From the NCBI RefSeq assembly GCF_016807805.1, contig NZ_CP063362.1, forward strand, positions 5,250,501 through 5,314,500: a DNA stretch of 64,000 nucleotides, read 5' to 3'. Of the stretch, positions 31,579 to 39,845 are shown piece by piece. This DNA comes from Xanthobacter dioxanivorans (GTDB taxonomy: Bacteria > Pseudomonadota > Alphaproteobacteria > Rhizobiales > Xanthobacteraceae). How positions within the stretch are numbered: position 1 is the stretch's first letter; the number at the start of each line of letters is the position of its first letter. The notes under the pieces are model-generated. The model was not told the DNA's origin, searched no databases, and worked only from the letters and a program-made list of their open reading frames with translations. The translations under genes and the position numbers were made by a program.

Positions 31579-32585
31579 TGGACCTCGAACTCATCCAGAT
31601 CGAGCCGCAGACCGCGCTGGCTGTCTTTACCACGGAGAACGCCCTGGAGCCGTACCTTCAGCGGGTTCGCGACGAGGTCTTCACCTTCAAGGCCGACGTG
31701 TCCACGTCCAAGGGCCGTGGGGAGATCCGGTCGTTCGCCGCCAAAGTGACGAAGGTCAAAACCTATATCGAGGGCATCGGCAAGGGTTTGGCCGACGAAC
31801 AGAAGCTTATTCCGAAGAAAATCGACGCCGCCAGAAAGCACGCTAAGGACACGCTGGAAGCGCTGGCTGAACAAGCCCGGAAGCCGCTTACCGATTGGGA
31901 GGATGCGGAGGAAGCGCGCGTCGATGCTCACAAAAATACCATCGCACGCATGGAGCAGATCGCCGGCATCTCCCCTCTACAAAGGCCGGTGCACGAGCTT
32001 CGGGAATTCCTCGCCGAAATCGAGGCCATCGGTGTCGGCCCCCAGTGCGAGGAATACGAGGCCGCCTATGCGAAGGCGAAGGACGCTGCCGTCCAGGCGC
32101 TGACCGCCGGCATCGAGGCGCGCGGGCGCTACGAGGCTGAACAGGCCGAACTCGCCGAGCTGCGCCGTCAGGCTGACGAGCGGGCGAAGAAGGACCGTGA
32201 GGAACAGATCGCCCGAGAGGCTGCGGAGAAGGCGAAGCGCGAAGCCGAGGAAAAGGCCGCAGCCGACGCTCGGTGCGCCGAAGAGGCGATCCTGCGCGAA
32301 CGCGAAGCGGCCGAGCGTCGGGAGCAGGATCTGAAGCGCGCCGCCGAGGATGCTGAGCGCCGGGCCGCCGATGCGGAGGAAGCCGCGCGCCGCCGGCAGG
32401 CGCAGGAGAAGGCCGCCGAAGAGGCCGAGGCCAAGCGCCGGGAAGCCGACAAGCAGCACCGGGGCCGGGTCAACCGAGAAGCGCTTCAGGCACTGGTCAG
32501 CGGCGGCATCGCCGAGGAAGCGGCCAAGGCCGTCCTCAAGCTCATCATCGCCGGCCAGGTGCCGCACGTCTCCATTCGCTACTGA
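31578..32585 (+). CDS. Coiled-coil protein of the recombination module
   Basis: About 335 residues. The N-terminal 100 residues (FTTENALEPYLQRVRDEVFT, then STSKGRGEIRSFAAKVTKVK) match a phage family encoded between annealase and exonuclease genes. Residues about 175-300 are an unbroken Glu/Arg/Ala coiled coil (REAAEKAKREAEEKAAADAR). The C-terminal 40 residues form a small domain (REALQALVSGGIAEEAAKAV). It could be a recombination mediator or nuclease-regulating rod; the exact role is unknown. A GTG three bases upstream is also possible. Confidence 0.65.
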   Translation: MDLELIQIEPQTALAVFTTENALEPYLQRVRDEVFTFKADVSTSKGRGEIRSFAAKVTKVKTYIEGIGKGLADEQKLIPKKIDAARKHAKDTLEALAEQARKPLTDWEDAEEARVDAHKNTIARMEQIAGISPLQRPVHELREFLAEIEAIGVGPQCEEYEAAYAKAKDAAVQALTAGIEARGRYEAEQAELAELRRQADERAKKDREEQIAREAAEKAKREAEEKAAADARCAEEAILREREAAERREQDLKRAAEDAERRAADAEEAARRRQAQEKAAEEAEAKRREADKQHRGRVNREALQALVSGGIAEEAAKAVLKLIIAGQVPHVSIRY

Positions 32586-32595
32586 GGAGCCCACC

Positions 32596-33219
32596 ATGCA
32601 GATCGTAAATTGCGAACAGGGCACCGAGGAATGGTTCCGGGTCCGCGCCGGCATGCCCACCGCCTCCGAGTTCGCCACCGTCATGGCCTCCGGGCGCGGC
32701 GGCGGCGAGAGCAAGACCCGCTGCACCTACATGCTGAAGCTGGCCGGCGAGATCATCACCGGCGAGCCGGCCGATAGCTTCACCAACGCCCACATGGAGC
32801 GCGGCAAGGTCATGGAGGAGGAGGCGCGCAACTGGTACGCCTTCCAGCACAATGTCGAGCCCGAGCGTGTGGGCTTCATCATCAACGGCCTCAAGGGGTG
32901 CAGCCCGGACAGTATGCTCGGCTCCGACGGCATGCTGGAAATCAAGACCGCGCTTCCTCACATTTTGATCGAGAAGCTGCTGAAGGGAGAGTTTTCGCCC
33001 GAGCACAAGGCGCAGTGCCAGGGCGCGCTTTGGGTCGCAGAGCGCGAGTGGATTGACCTCGTGACCTATTGGCCCCGCCTGCCGCCGCTGGTGGTGCGCG
33101 CTCAGCGTGACGAGGTCTACATCGCCGGCCTCTCCCGTGCCGTCGACGAATTCAATGCTGAGCTGCACGAGGTGGTGGAGACCATCCGCGCCTATGGCGA
33201 CGGGAAGGCGGCAGCATGA
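32596..33219 (+). CDS. YqaJ/lambda-exonuclease-type nuclease
   Basis: 207 residues. YqaJ motifs in order: QGTEEWFRVRAGMPTASEFA, then MERGKVMEEEARNWYAF, GCSPDSMLGSDGMLEIKTAL (catalytic Asp with Glu-x-Lys) and QCQGALWVAEREWIDLVTYW. This fold degrades one strand of dsDNA ends to give ssDNA for the ERF annealase. The ribosome site GAGGAG fits the ATG at 32596; the longer frame upstream is antiframe of the coiled-coil gene. Confidence 0.88.
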   Translation: MQIVNCEQGTEEWFRVRAGMPTASEFATVMASGRGGGESKTRCTYMLKLAGEIITGEPADSFTNAHMERGKVMEEEARNWYAFQHNVEPERVGFIINGLKGCSPDSMLGSDGMLEIKTALPHILIEKLLKGEFSPEHKAQCQGALWVAEREWIDLVTYWPRLPPLVVRAQRDEVYIAGLSRAVDEFNAELHEVVETIRAYGDGKAAA

Positions 33220-33743
33220 ACGACCGCGCGCCCCCTATCCCCACGCAATGGGATGGCGAAGCGTTCGTGCCCGTCTCTCAGCGCTTCGCGAAGCTAGCCG
33301 ACAAGTTCTTCGTTGTCGGCGAGGTCTACGCCCTGGTGGTGGAGCAGCCGCGATCCGGCGCCAGCCACAATCATCAGTTCGCTTGGCTCCACGATGCCTG
33401 GATGAACCTTCCGGAGGACATCGCCCCGCTCTACCCGACCGAAGTCCACCTTCGGAAACGGGCACTGATCGCGGCGGGCTATTTCACCGAAGTCGCGATC
33501 GATGCCGGCTCGCGAGCTGCGGCTGCACGCATCGTCGCGGCCGTCCCGGCATTGGACGAATTCGCCTTCGCCAAGATCGAGGGCAGCACGGTTCTCATCC
33601 GCCGAGCCAAGAGCCAGTCCATGCGCGCCATGGGGGCGAAGCAGTTCTACGAGAGCAAGGCAGCGATCATGCATGTGATCGCCGACATGCTCGGCGTGAC
33701 GCCTGCCGATCTCCAGAAGAACGCGGGAGGCGTCGCAGCGTGA
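33216..33743 (+). CDS. Conserved hypothetical protein of the recombination module
   Basis: 175 residues. PTQWDGEAFVPVSQRFAKLA, then VGEVYALVVEQPRSGASHNH and LHDAWMNLPEDIAPLYPTEV. The C-terminal half is alternating strands and helices. Its coupling to the exonuclease gene (ATGA) suggests a DNA-metabolism role. A family name cannot be given with certainty. Confidence 0.6.
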   Translation: MNDRAPPIPTQWDGEAFVPVSQRFAKLADKFFVVGEVYALVVEQPRSGASHNHQFAWLHDAWMNLPEDIAPLYPTEVHLRKRALIAAGYFTEVAIDAGSRAAAARIVAAVPALDEFAFAKIEGSTVLIRRAKSQSMRAMGAKQFYESKAAIMHVIADMLGVTPADLQKNAGGVAA

Positions 33744-34231
33744 TGCCAGACGATTACGACGTAGAGCTAGCAAATAACATCATATACGACCCTTGGACTG
33801 GCGACTTTTTCAGAACTCTTCGCTCTGGCTATAGGCGTGGGATGCCCGTTAAAGCTGGATATGTAAATAGTAGGGGATACTTTGTTATACGATTCAAAAA
33901 CCGGGTCATCCAAGCTCATAGGGTAGCATGGTTTATATACTATGGGCTTTGGCCGGGCGGCATAATAGACCATGCGAATGGTGATAAGCTTGATAATAGA
34001 ATTGGAAACCTGCGCATTGCTACGCCGACCCAGAACAACGCGAATATGAAGGCAAAAGGAAACAAGCTAAAGGGATCTACTTTCATACGACGTATAGGCA
34101 AATGGCAAGCTCAGGTAAAATGTGATGGAAAGACTCATTACCTGGGTCTTTTCGATTCTGAGGCGGATGCGCACAAAGCCTACATCCGCGCAGCGACAAA
34201 ACTGTTTGGTTCTTTTGCGAGGCCCGCATGA
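33743..34231 (+). CDS. HNH endonuclease with C-terminal AP2 domain
   Basis: 162 residues. An HNH_3-like core (VIQAHRVAWFIYYGLWPGGI, then IDHANGDKLDNRIGNLRIAT) carries the His and Asn of the motif. The C-terminal AP2-like DNA-binding domain reads KGSTFIRRIGKWQAQVKCDG with THYLGLFDSEADAHKAYIRA. Both are typical of free-standing homing endonucleases. The DNA is much AT-richer than its neighbours, with AT-ending codons (33.75-34.2 kb), marking a recent arrival. Confidence 0.85.
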   Translation: MPDDYDVELANNIIYDPWTGDFFRTLRSGYRRGMPVKAGYVNSRGYFVIRFKNRVIQAHRVAWFIYYGLWPGGIIDHANGDKLDNRIGNLRIATPTQNNANMKAKGNKLKGSTFIRRIGKWQAQVKCDGKTHYLGLFDSEADAHKAYIRAATKLFGSFARPA

Positions 34232-34632
34232 CCAACACGAATCCGCCGGGGTCCTTGGAAGCCCCCCTCTCCACCATCCCGGCGGACGCGGGCGGTGCAG
34301 TCTCTGTGGCTGTGCCGCCCGCTGGGGGATGCCGGCTTTCTCGGGTGCAGCGAGAACTCGCCCGCCACGCGCTCGGGCTCCCGAACAGGATGACCATCAG
34401 CTACCGCAATCGGTACTTCGCCGGACCCGGCCATGCTGCATATGGCGACTGGTGCGCAATGGAGGAAATGGGCGCCGCGCAGCGCGTCAAAGAAATGCAG
34501 ATGCGTGTCGGGGCGCAAAAGTCGGCGCACTTCGAGATGACACGCGCCGGTGCCGAGGCCGCCCTGAACAAGGGCGAGTGCCTTGATCCGGAGGACTTCC
34601 CGGTCGTTCGCCTCCTGAAGGAGGGCAAGTGA
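34228..34632 (+). CDS. Hypothetical phage protein
   Basis: 134 residues. A Pro/Ala-rich lead (LEAPLSTIPADAGGAVSVAV) is followed by RVQRELARHALGLPNRMTIS, YRNRYFAGPGHAAYGDWCAM and a helical end with EMTRAGAEAALNKGECLDPE. The middle resembles a conserved phage protein that starts with 'L-x-R-x-A-R-H-A-L-G-L-P'. No function is known. Confidence 0.55.
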   Translation: MTNTNPPGSLEAPLSTIPADAGGAVSVAVPPAGGCRLSRVQRELARHALGLPNRMTISYRNRYFAGPGHAAYGDWCAMEEMGAAQRVKEMQMRVGAQKSAHFEMTRAGAEAALNKGECLDPEDFPVVRLLKEGK

Positions 34633-35036
34633 CCATGGCCCGCGCTGTTGAAGAATGGATTGCCACCAGCCCCGACGCGAAAATACCCGACAGGGTGAAG
34701 CTCCGCATCTGGGCTCGGGAAGAAGGGCGATGCTACCTGACCGGGAAGAAGATCCGGCCGGGCGACGCCTACGAGTTCGAGCACAAGCTCGCGCTTTGCC
34801 TCGGAGGCGAGCACCGGGAAAGCAACATCGCCCTCGCGCTCAAGGATGCCCACAAGGCGAAGACCGCCGAAGACGTGGCATTGCGCGCGAAGTCGGATCG
34901 CATCCGCAAGCGGCACCTCGGCATCCGCCAGCCATCCCACATGGCCGGCGCGCGCACGAGCCGGGTGAAGCGAAAGATCAACGGCCAGGTGGTGGACCGC
35001 GCCACGGGCGAGCCTATCGGAGGCAAGGGTCGATGA
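34629..35036 (+). CDS. HNH endonuclease
   Basis: 135 residues. RVKLRIWAREEGRCYLTGKK gives the Cys-containing first strand, then AYEFEHKLALCLGGEHRESN and IALALKDAHKAKT give the HNH core (E-H, N, H). A basic tail follows. The size and the place near packaging-competent recombination genes are typical of phage HNH nucleases. GTG at 34629 or ATG at 34635 can start it. Confidence 0.75.
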   Translation: MTMARAVEEWIATSPDAKIPDRVKLRIWAREEGRCYLTGKKIRPGDAYEFEHKLALCLGGEHRESNIALALKDAHKAKTAEDVALRAKSDRIRKRHLGIRQPSHMAGARTSRVKRKINGQVVDRATGEPIGGKGR

Positions 35037-35227
35037 AGAAGCCTGATCGCGTCATCGAACTTCAGCGGCAGCTTAAGATCTGCCGCGAAGCACTTTTGAA
35101 GATCGAGCATGGCACCAGAGACCCAGCCGGCGTCGCGGGTGAGGCCCTGTACCAGATTATGCCGAACGACCCAAAATATCCACTTCAGGGCATCGTCGGC
35201 CATGAGCCCAAGAGGGTCGCGCGATGA
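35033..35227 (+). CDS. Small phage protein
   Basis: 64 residues. One helix (ELQRQLKICREALLKIEHGT) and a polar end. ATGA overlap with the HNH gene. Such short 'RQLKICREALLKI' helices recur in phage accessory operons; role unknown. Confidence 0.45.
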   Translation: MKKPDRVIELQRQLKICREALLKIEHGTRDPAGVAGEALYQIMPNDPKYPLQGIVGHEPKRVAR

Positions 35228-35553
35228 CCACCGCCTCACTCACCATCCACGACGACGAAGCAGGGCAGGTGATCATTGCCCCATGGACCGGGCCTGAAGG
35301 GGGCTATGCGCTCTGGCACAGGGGAGAGGTGGTGTGGAAGAGCGCCGATACGAACGGCGGCTGGTCGCCGTTGCCCGGCCCGCCGATGGAACGGGTGATG
35401 GTCGCCGGGTGGAGGCCAAAGACTCATAGAGTCGCTGGCTACTGGTGGCTCTACGAGGATGCGACCGACGCACACGGGCACCCGATGGAGCATCCGACTG
35501 CGACCATGTGGCGCCGGTTTCCCGCTCCTCCCACCACGGAGCCGCAGGGATGA
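35224..35553 (+). CDS. Small Trp-rich phage protein
   Basis: 109 residues rich in Trp, Gly and Pro (APWTGPEGGYALWHRGEVVW, then WRPKTHRVAGYWWLYEDATD). Beta-rich. It overlaps both neighbours by 4 bases. No family is recognised. Confidence 0.45.
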   Translation: MTTASLTIHDDEAGQVIIAPWTGPEGGYALWHRGEVVWKSADTNGGWSPLPGPPMERVMVAGWRPKTHRVAGYWWLYEDATDAHGHPMEHPTATMWRRFPAPPTTEPQG

Positions 35554-35981
35554 CCGACCTTCTGCCATGCCCATTCTGCGGCTCGCCTGCGCAGCGGTGC
35601 GACGTGCCGGCGGATATCGAAGATGAAAACGCAGGGGCGTCCTACATCGAATGCTCCCGGTGTTCGGCCTGCACAGCCCTGCATTTCGATCGCAAGGAAA
35701 ACCTGGAGCGGTCATGGAACGACCGAGCGGCGATCATTTGGTGCGCCCATGTGCGCGGGCCGGACGATGTGGTCGCCTGCGCCGACTACGATGCGGCGGT
35801 GAAGCTCTGCGACGAGATCAACGCAGTCGCCAAGTCTGTCGCCCATCTCGACGTGATGTGCATCGCCTACCCGGCAGTGTGGCCGGGTAGCGCGCAGAGC
35901 CATGCTGCCGACCTCGCCCGCGACAATGGATATCGCAAGGCTGTCGTCACCAATACCCGCGAGAAGACCGATGAGCAGTGA
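35550..35981 (+). CDS. Lar-like zinc protein (restriction alleviation type), longer form
   Basis: 143 residues. N-terminal 55 residues are a Lar-type zinc module: LLPCPFCGSPAQRCDVPADI, then YIECSRCSACTALHFDRK and SWNDRA. Lar proteins modify type I restriction to protect incoming DNA (known for Rac/lambda-type Lar). The C-terminal 90 residues form an additional alpha/beta part not seen in short Lar proteins. A second, shorter Lar-like gene lies at 42398. Confidence 0.65.
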   Translation: MTDLLPCPFCGSPAQRCDVPADIEDENAGASYIECSRCSACTALHFDRKENLERSWNDRAAIIWCAHVRGPDDVVACADYDAAVKLCDEINAVAKSVAHLDVMCIAYPAVWPGSAQSHAADLARDNGYRKAVVTNTREKTDEQ

Positions 35982-36300
35982 GATGCAGGAGCGGATCGCG
36001 CGGGCGATCTGGGAAAGCCGCAACGGGAAGCCCGCGCCCGACAAGTATTGGGCGCATCAGGTCAAGGCGCTGCGCGAACTGGCCGATGAATTCCCGGAAT
36101 ACCCGCTGGGCGGGGATGGCGTCTCCGACGCATTCCGCGACGCCCTCGCCGTGATGAAGGCGATGCGCGAGCCGACGCCCGAAATGGAAAAGACCGGAGA
36201 CGGGTTCATCGACTTCGGGTCCGACTTTACCGAGACGTGGCGCGCCGCTCTCGACGCCGAAATCACCCTCGCTGAAGGAGGCTCCCGTGACCGTGACTGA
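35971..36300 (+). CDS. Hypothetical phage protein
   Basis: 109 residues. Front helix SSEMQERIARAIWESRNGKP with AHQVKALRELADEFPEYPLG, an Asp/Glu-rich middle and a final TWRAALDAEITLA. The 'M-Q-E-R-I-A-R-A-I-W' opening is frequent in phage accessory proteins with no known role. It overlaps the Lar-like gene by 11 bases. Confidence 0.5.
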   Translation: MSSEMQERIARAIWESRNGKPAPDKYWAHQVKALRELADEFPEYPLGGDGVSDAFRDALAVMKAMREPTPEMEKTGDGFIDFGSDFTETWRAALDAEITLAEGGSRDRD

Positions 36301-36565
36301 GGCTGAGAAGACCGTCCACGCTGTCAAGCAGCCGATCTCTAAAGTAATCGTCCGCTACGACGATTACCAGAACCAAGTCCAAGGCATAACCTATGTCGTT
36401 GGCGAGAATGGCGTGACGCGCATCGAGGCGTGCAAGAAGAACGGGGAATACTGCGACATCCCGTATATCAGGGTGTGGTCAGGAGGCCAATGCCTCGCTG
36501 AGTTCAACCAGCACCATCTGGCCGGCGTGTTCTTCGCCAAGAATAACCCGGAGCAAGAGCAATGA
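36287..36565 (+). CDS. Hypothetical phage protein
   Basis: 92 residues from a GTG. Beta-rich (KVIVRYDDYQNQVQGITYVV, then TRIEACKKNGEYCDIPYIRV) with HHL near the end. The overlap with the upstream gene (14 bases) supports translation. Not recognised. Confidence 0.5.
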   Translation: MTVTEAEKTVHAVKQPISKVIVRYDDYQNQVQGITYVVGENGVTRIEACKKNGEYCDIPYIRVWSGGQCLAEFNQHHLAGVFFAKNNPEQEQ

Positions 36566-37026
36566 CCTCTGATATCGACCCCAAGGCGCTGGCGCTCAAA
36601 GTGGCGGAAACATGCGACCGGATATCCGTCGAGGCGCCAGATGATGTGTATCTGTCCGTCTCGCTTTACGGCCCCGAAGCCCGCGCCCTTGCGGCCTTCC
36701 TGCGGGAGGCGGTGAGCCCGTGGAACTTTGATATGGATGCCGCCCCGAAGGACGGGACCGACCTTGATCTATTCGACGGTATCGGCGTCGTTCAAGGTGC
36801 GTTCACTTGGCCTCAATCTCTAGAAGAATGGTGGGAAACCGTAGGCGAGGAAGATGAGGTGCCGGACACCGAAGGATATCGAGAATATCTCGAAGGAGAG
36901 ATGTTCGGGTGGATCGGCTGCGAGACGCTCAGCACGGATGTGCTTTACCTGAGCCCGATCGCATGGCGCCATCGGCCTAGTCCTCCGGTCCTCCCCACCC
37001 CTCCAGCAGCAGGAGGCGGGGAATGA
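36562..37026 (+). CDS. Hypothetical acidic phage protein
   Basis: 154 residues, strongly acidic in the C-terminal half (EWWETVGEEDEVPDTEGYRE, then YLEGEMFGWIGCETLS). The first 60 residues are a small alpha/beta domain (PDDVYLSVSLYGPEARALAA). Acidic phage proteins of this size sometimes mimic DNA, but nothing specific shows it here. Confidence 0.5.
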   Translation: MTSDIDPKALALKVAETCDRISVEAPDDVYLSVSLYGPEARALAAFLREAVSPWNFDMDAAPKDGTDLDLFDGIGVVQGAFTWPQSLEEWWETVGEEDEVPDTEGYREYLEGEMFGWIGCETLSTDVLYLSPIAWRHRPSPPVLPTPPAAGGGE

Positions 37027-37709
37027 CGGACCGTCCGATCCTGTTTTCCGCGCCGATGGTGCGCGCTCTGCTCGCCGGGACAAAGACGCAGACGCGCCGC
37101 GCGATCCCCGAAGCCATGCAGGAGTCGTATTCCAATTACGACGACTGGTGCAGCAATGTATCTGCCGGCGTCCCCACCTCGCGCCAGTGGGAGCGCGAGT
37201 TCTACCTTGAACGCATCCGCATCCAGCCCGGCGACCGCCTGTGGTGCCGGGAGAACCACGCCATCTGCCCGCGCACCGCATGGGCGCTCCCGAAGACGGT
37301 TTCGCCAGATGATGCCGACTTTGCTGCCTACTATCAGGCCGACTTCGACCGCTCCGGCAAGCCTCGGTGGAAGCCATCGATCCACATGCCCCGCTGGGCA
37401 TCGCGCCTGACGCTCTACGTCACCGACGTGCGGGTAGAGCGGCTGAAGGATATCAGCGAGGATGATGCGCGGGCGGAAGGTGTCGTCCAGCGTCCAGATG
37501 GCTGGTTCACGGTAATTGATGTGCAACGGGGGATGACCGGCGCTGCAACCCATGCCGTGGATTCCTACGCGATGCTCTGGGAAAGCATCAACGGCCTCGG
37601 CTCATGGACGCAAAACCCGTGGGTCGCCGCCTACACCTTCGTGCCGGTGCTCGGGAACATCGACACGCTGCCGGCGACGCTCGAACCAGCAGGAGACAGC
37701 GATGCGTGA
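37023..37709 (+). CDS. ASCH-domain-like phage protein
   Basis: 228 residues. The start RPILFSAPMVRALLAGTKTQ followed by TRR is the signature of phage ASCH-related proteins; RIQPGDRLWCREN supplies the RNA/nucleotide-binding-like strand, and SRLTLYVTDVRVERLKDISE ends the fold. ASCH domains bind RNA or modified nucleotides in other contexts. Its phage role is unknown. It overlaps the next gene by 8 bases. Confidence 0.65.
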   Translation: MTDRPILFSAPMVRALLAGTKTQTRRAIPEAMQESYSNYDDWCSNVSAGVPTSRQWEREFYLERIRIQPGDRLWCRENHAICPRTAWALPKTVSPDDADFAAYYQADFDRSGKPRWKPSIHMPRWASRLTLYVTDVRVERLKDISEDDARAEGVVQRPDGWFTVIDVQRGMTGAATHAVDSYAMLWESINGLGSWTQNPWVAAYTFVPVLGNIDTLPATLEPAGDSDA

Positions 37710-37917
37710 GCAGAGAGCATTCGCGGCAGTGTACGCGACCAAATCTGGTCACTGCATCGTCACGCCCACCGTCCGTGGACTGGCGCAAGAGGCGCGGATC
37801 GCTGCCGGCATGTTCTGGAACGATGGATGGGAAGGCGCCAAGCGTCGGGGCTGGCGCATCCGCCCCGTCCTGATCCGCATCGAAGACGCAGAGGAGCCCA
37901 GCCATGACCGCCGCTGA
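37702..37917 (+). CDS. Small basic phage protein
   Basis: 71 residues (REQRAFAAVYATKSGHCIVT, then GAKRRGWRIRPVLIRIEDAE). Mixed strands, basic middle. Ribosome site AGGAG; overlaps both neighbours. Function unknown. Confidence 0.45.
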   Translation: MREQRAFAAVYATKSGHCIVTPTVRGLAQEARIAAGMFWNDGWEGAKRRGWRIRPVLIRIEDAEEPSHDRR

Positions 37918-38647
37918 TCGAGACCGGGAAGCCTTCGAGGCGTGGGCGCGCGACCTCGGCATATCCACCGGGACGGATGACCAGGGCCGCTATGCGAACC
38001 CAACGCTCAACCACGGGCTGGCCGCGTACCTCAAGGGCCGCGCGGATGAAGCCCACGCCCGCGCGCAAGCCGGCGAGCCGGTGGCGCCCTTCCAAGCACG
38101 CGTCGATCCGTGGATGCAGGCGTGCTTCGGCCCTATCATCTCGGCCGACCGACTGGAGCGCGGAGACCGGCTTCTTGAGGAGGTGCTGGAGCTCCTGCAA
38201 TCCGGTGGCTACCCGGCCGAGCGCGTCGCCGCCTTGACCGGCTACGTCTGGAGCCGACCGGCCGGTAAGCCCACGCAGGAGGTGGGCGGCGTGATGGTGA
38301 CACTGGCGGCTTACTGCCTCGCCCACGGCCTCGACATGCACGAATCTGGCGAGACCGAACTCGCGCGCATCTGGACGAAAGTCGACAAGATCCGGGCGAA
38401 GCAGGCGGCGAAGCCGACCGGAAGCGCGCTGCCCATGGCGTGGCCCCAATCCGCCACCGCGCAGGAGCCGGTGGCGGTGCCGGCGGGGTTCGTGATGGTG
38501 CCGTTGAAGCCGACACATGAAATGGTAGATGTTGGCGAGAAGGCCCGATGGCAGTCCGCCGTTCGCGACGCCAACAACGTTCGCGAAATCTACGCCGCCA
38601 TGCTCGCCGCCGCTCCCAAGCAGAGGCCGCACCATGGCGACCGGTGA
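37904..38647 (+). CDS. MazG-like phage protein
   Basis: 247 residues. Residues about 80-170 follow the phage MazG-like pattern: RLERGDRLLEEVLELLQSGG, then QEVGGVMVTLAAYCLAHGLD and ARIWTKVDKIRAKQAAKPTG, with E-x-x-E and the later acidic pair that bind Mg2+-NTP. The family hydrolyses noncanonical or alarmone nucleotides. The C-terminal stretch (VAVPAGFVMVPLKPTHEMVD) is a separate module common to phage accessory proteins. The last 14 bases overlap the tnpB start, so the end may have been reshaped by that insertion. Confidence 0.7.
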   Translation: MTAADRDREAFEAWARDLGISTGTDDQGRYANPTLNHGLAAYLKGRADEAHARAQAGEPVAPFQARVDPWMQACFGPIISADRLERGDRLLEEVLELLQSGGYPAERVAALTGYVWSRPAGKPTQEVGGVMVTLAAYCLAHGLDMHESGETELARIWTKVDKIRAKQAAKPTGSALPMAWPQSATAQEPVAVPAGFVMVPLKPTHEMVDVGEKARWQSAVRDANNVREIYAAMLAAAPKQRPHHGDR

Positions 38648-39845
38648 TACTAGGTCTACGAGCTTTCGGCTTTACCCCACGCCGGAACAATACGCTCTTA
38701 TGGCGCAGTTCGCAGGCGCATGCCGGTACGTTTACAATCTTGCTCTAGAGCAGCGTCGAAACTGGTACCGTCCAGGGCGCAAGATTTCCTTCGCCAGCCA
38801 GTGCCGCGAAGTCACGCAGTTGCGCGCAGAGGTGGATTGGATCCGCGCCGCGCCGGCTGATGCGCTTCACCAGGCCATGCGTGATCTTGATGCCGCTTAC
38901 AGGAGCTGGTGGGCCGGGCGAAGTGGACCTCCTCGCCCACGCAGAAAGAGTTCGACCGATAGTTTTCGATTTCCTGACCCTGAAAACTTCAGGATCAAAA
39001 GAACCGGCCGCTCATCTGGGAAGATCAAACTTCCAAAGATTGGCTGGGTTAGCTTTCGTGGATGGACAGATATCCCCGGCGCCCTGAAAAACGTTACCGT
39101 CGTGAGGCGGGCTGGAAAATGGTTTGCGTCAGTACAGCACGAGTATATCTTGACGCAAAGCGAGCCACCGCCTTCTGCCGTTGGCATCGACATGGGCGTC
39201 GCGGTCTTTGCCACGCTGAGCGACGGCACTTCCATTGCGCCAGCCAACCACGGGAAGAAGGCTCTACGGGCTTTACGCAAGGCACAGCGGGCACTCGCTA
39301 GAAAGAAGAAAGGATCGGCAAATCGTCGCAAGGCGGTTCTCAGGATCGCTCGCATTCAACAGCGGGTGGCGAACGCCCGAAAGGATTTCCTCCACAAGCA
39401 CAGTACCGCGATAGCCAAGAGCCACGGCATCGTCGTTATGGAGGATCTGAAGGTGCGGGCCATGTCCGCATCGGCCAAGGGCACGGCTGAAGAGCCGGGC
39501 TCCAAGGTGCGCCAGAAATCCGGATTGAACAGGTCCATCCTCGACCAGGGGTGGCACATGTTCCGGACCATGCTGGCATACAAGCTGAAAGACCGCGGCG
39601 GAGAATTGATCCTTGTCCCGCCGCAGTACACTAGCCAGATGTGCTCGGAGTGCGGGCACATCTCCAGTGATAATCGCAAAAGTCAGGCGGCTTTCACTTG
39701 CACAAGCTGCGGCCACAAGGCCAACGCCGACTGTAATGCCGCGATCAATATTCTACGGCGCGCGGACAGCGCGTTGAAGCCTGTGGAGGGGCACCGCATT
39801 AAGCGGCCCGATGAAGCAGGAACCAGCCGAGGAGAGGTAGCATGA
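38634..39845 (+). CDS. tnpB: TnpB (IS200/IS605 OrfB) RNA-guided nuclease
   Basis: 403 residues, a full-length TnpB. RuvC residues are Asp186 (AVGIDMGVAV), Glu270 (IVVMEDLKV) and Asp366 (ANADCNAAIN). The zinc finger is Cys337/340 and Cys356/359. The N-terminal helical REC-like part includes FRLYPTPEQY. TnpB uses an omega RNA made from its own 3' end and the element's right end to cut target DNA. No tnpA is present, and both ends overlap phage genes (14 bases with the MazG-like gene, ATGA with the next gene), so transposon ends are not obvious. Confidence 0.9.
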   Translation: MATGDTRSTSFRLYPTPEQYALMAQFAGACRYVYNLALEQRRNWYRPGRKISFASQCREVTQLRAEVDWIRAAPADALHQAMRDLDAAYRSWWAGRSGPPRPRRKSSTDSFRFPDPENFRIKRTGRSSGKIKLPKIGWVSFRGWTDIPGALKNVTVVRRAGKWFASVQHEYILTQSEPPPSAVGIDMGVAVFATLSDGTSIAPANHGKKALRALRKAQRALARKKKGSANRRKAVLRIARIQQRVANARKDFLHKHSTAIAKSHGIVVMEDLKVRAMSASAKGTAEEPGSKVRQKSGLNRSILDQGWHMFRTMLAYKLKDRGGELILVPPQYTSQMCSECGHISSDNRKSQAAFTCTSCGHKANADCNAAINILRRADSALKPVEGHRIKRPDEAGTSRGEVA

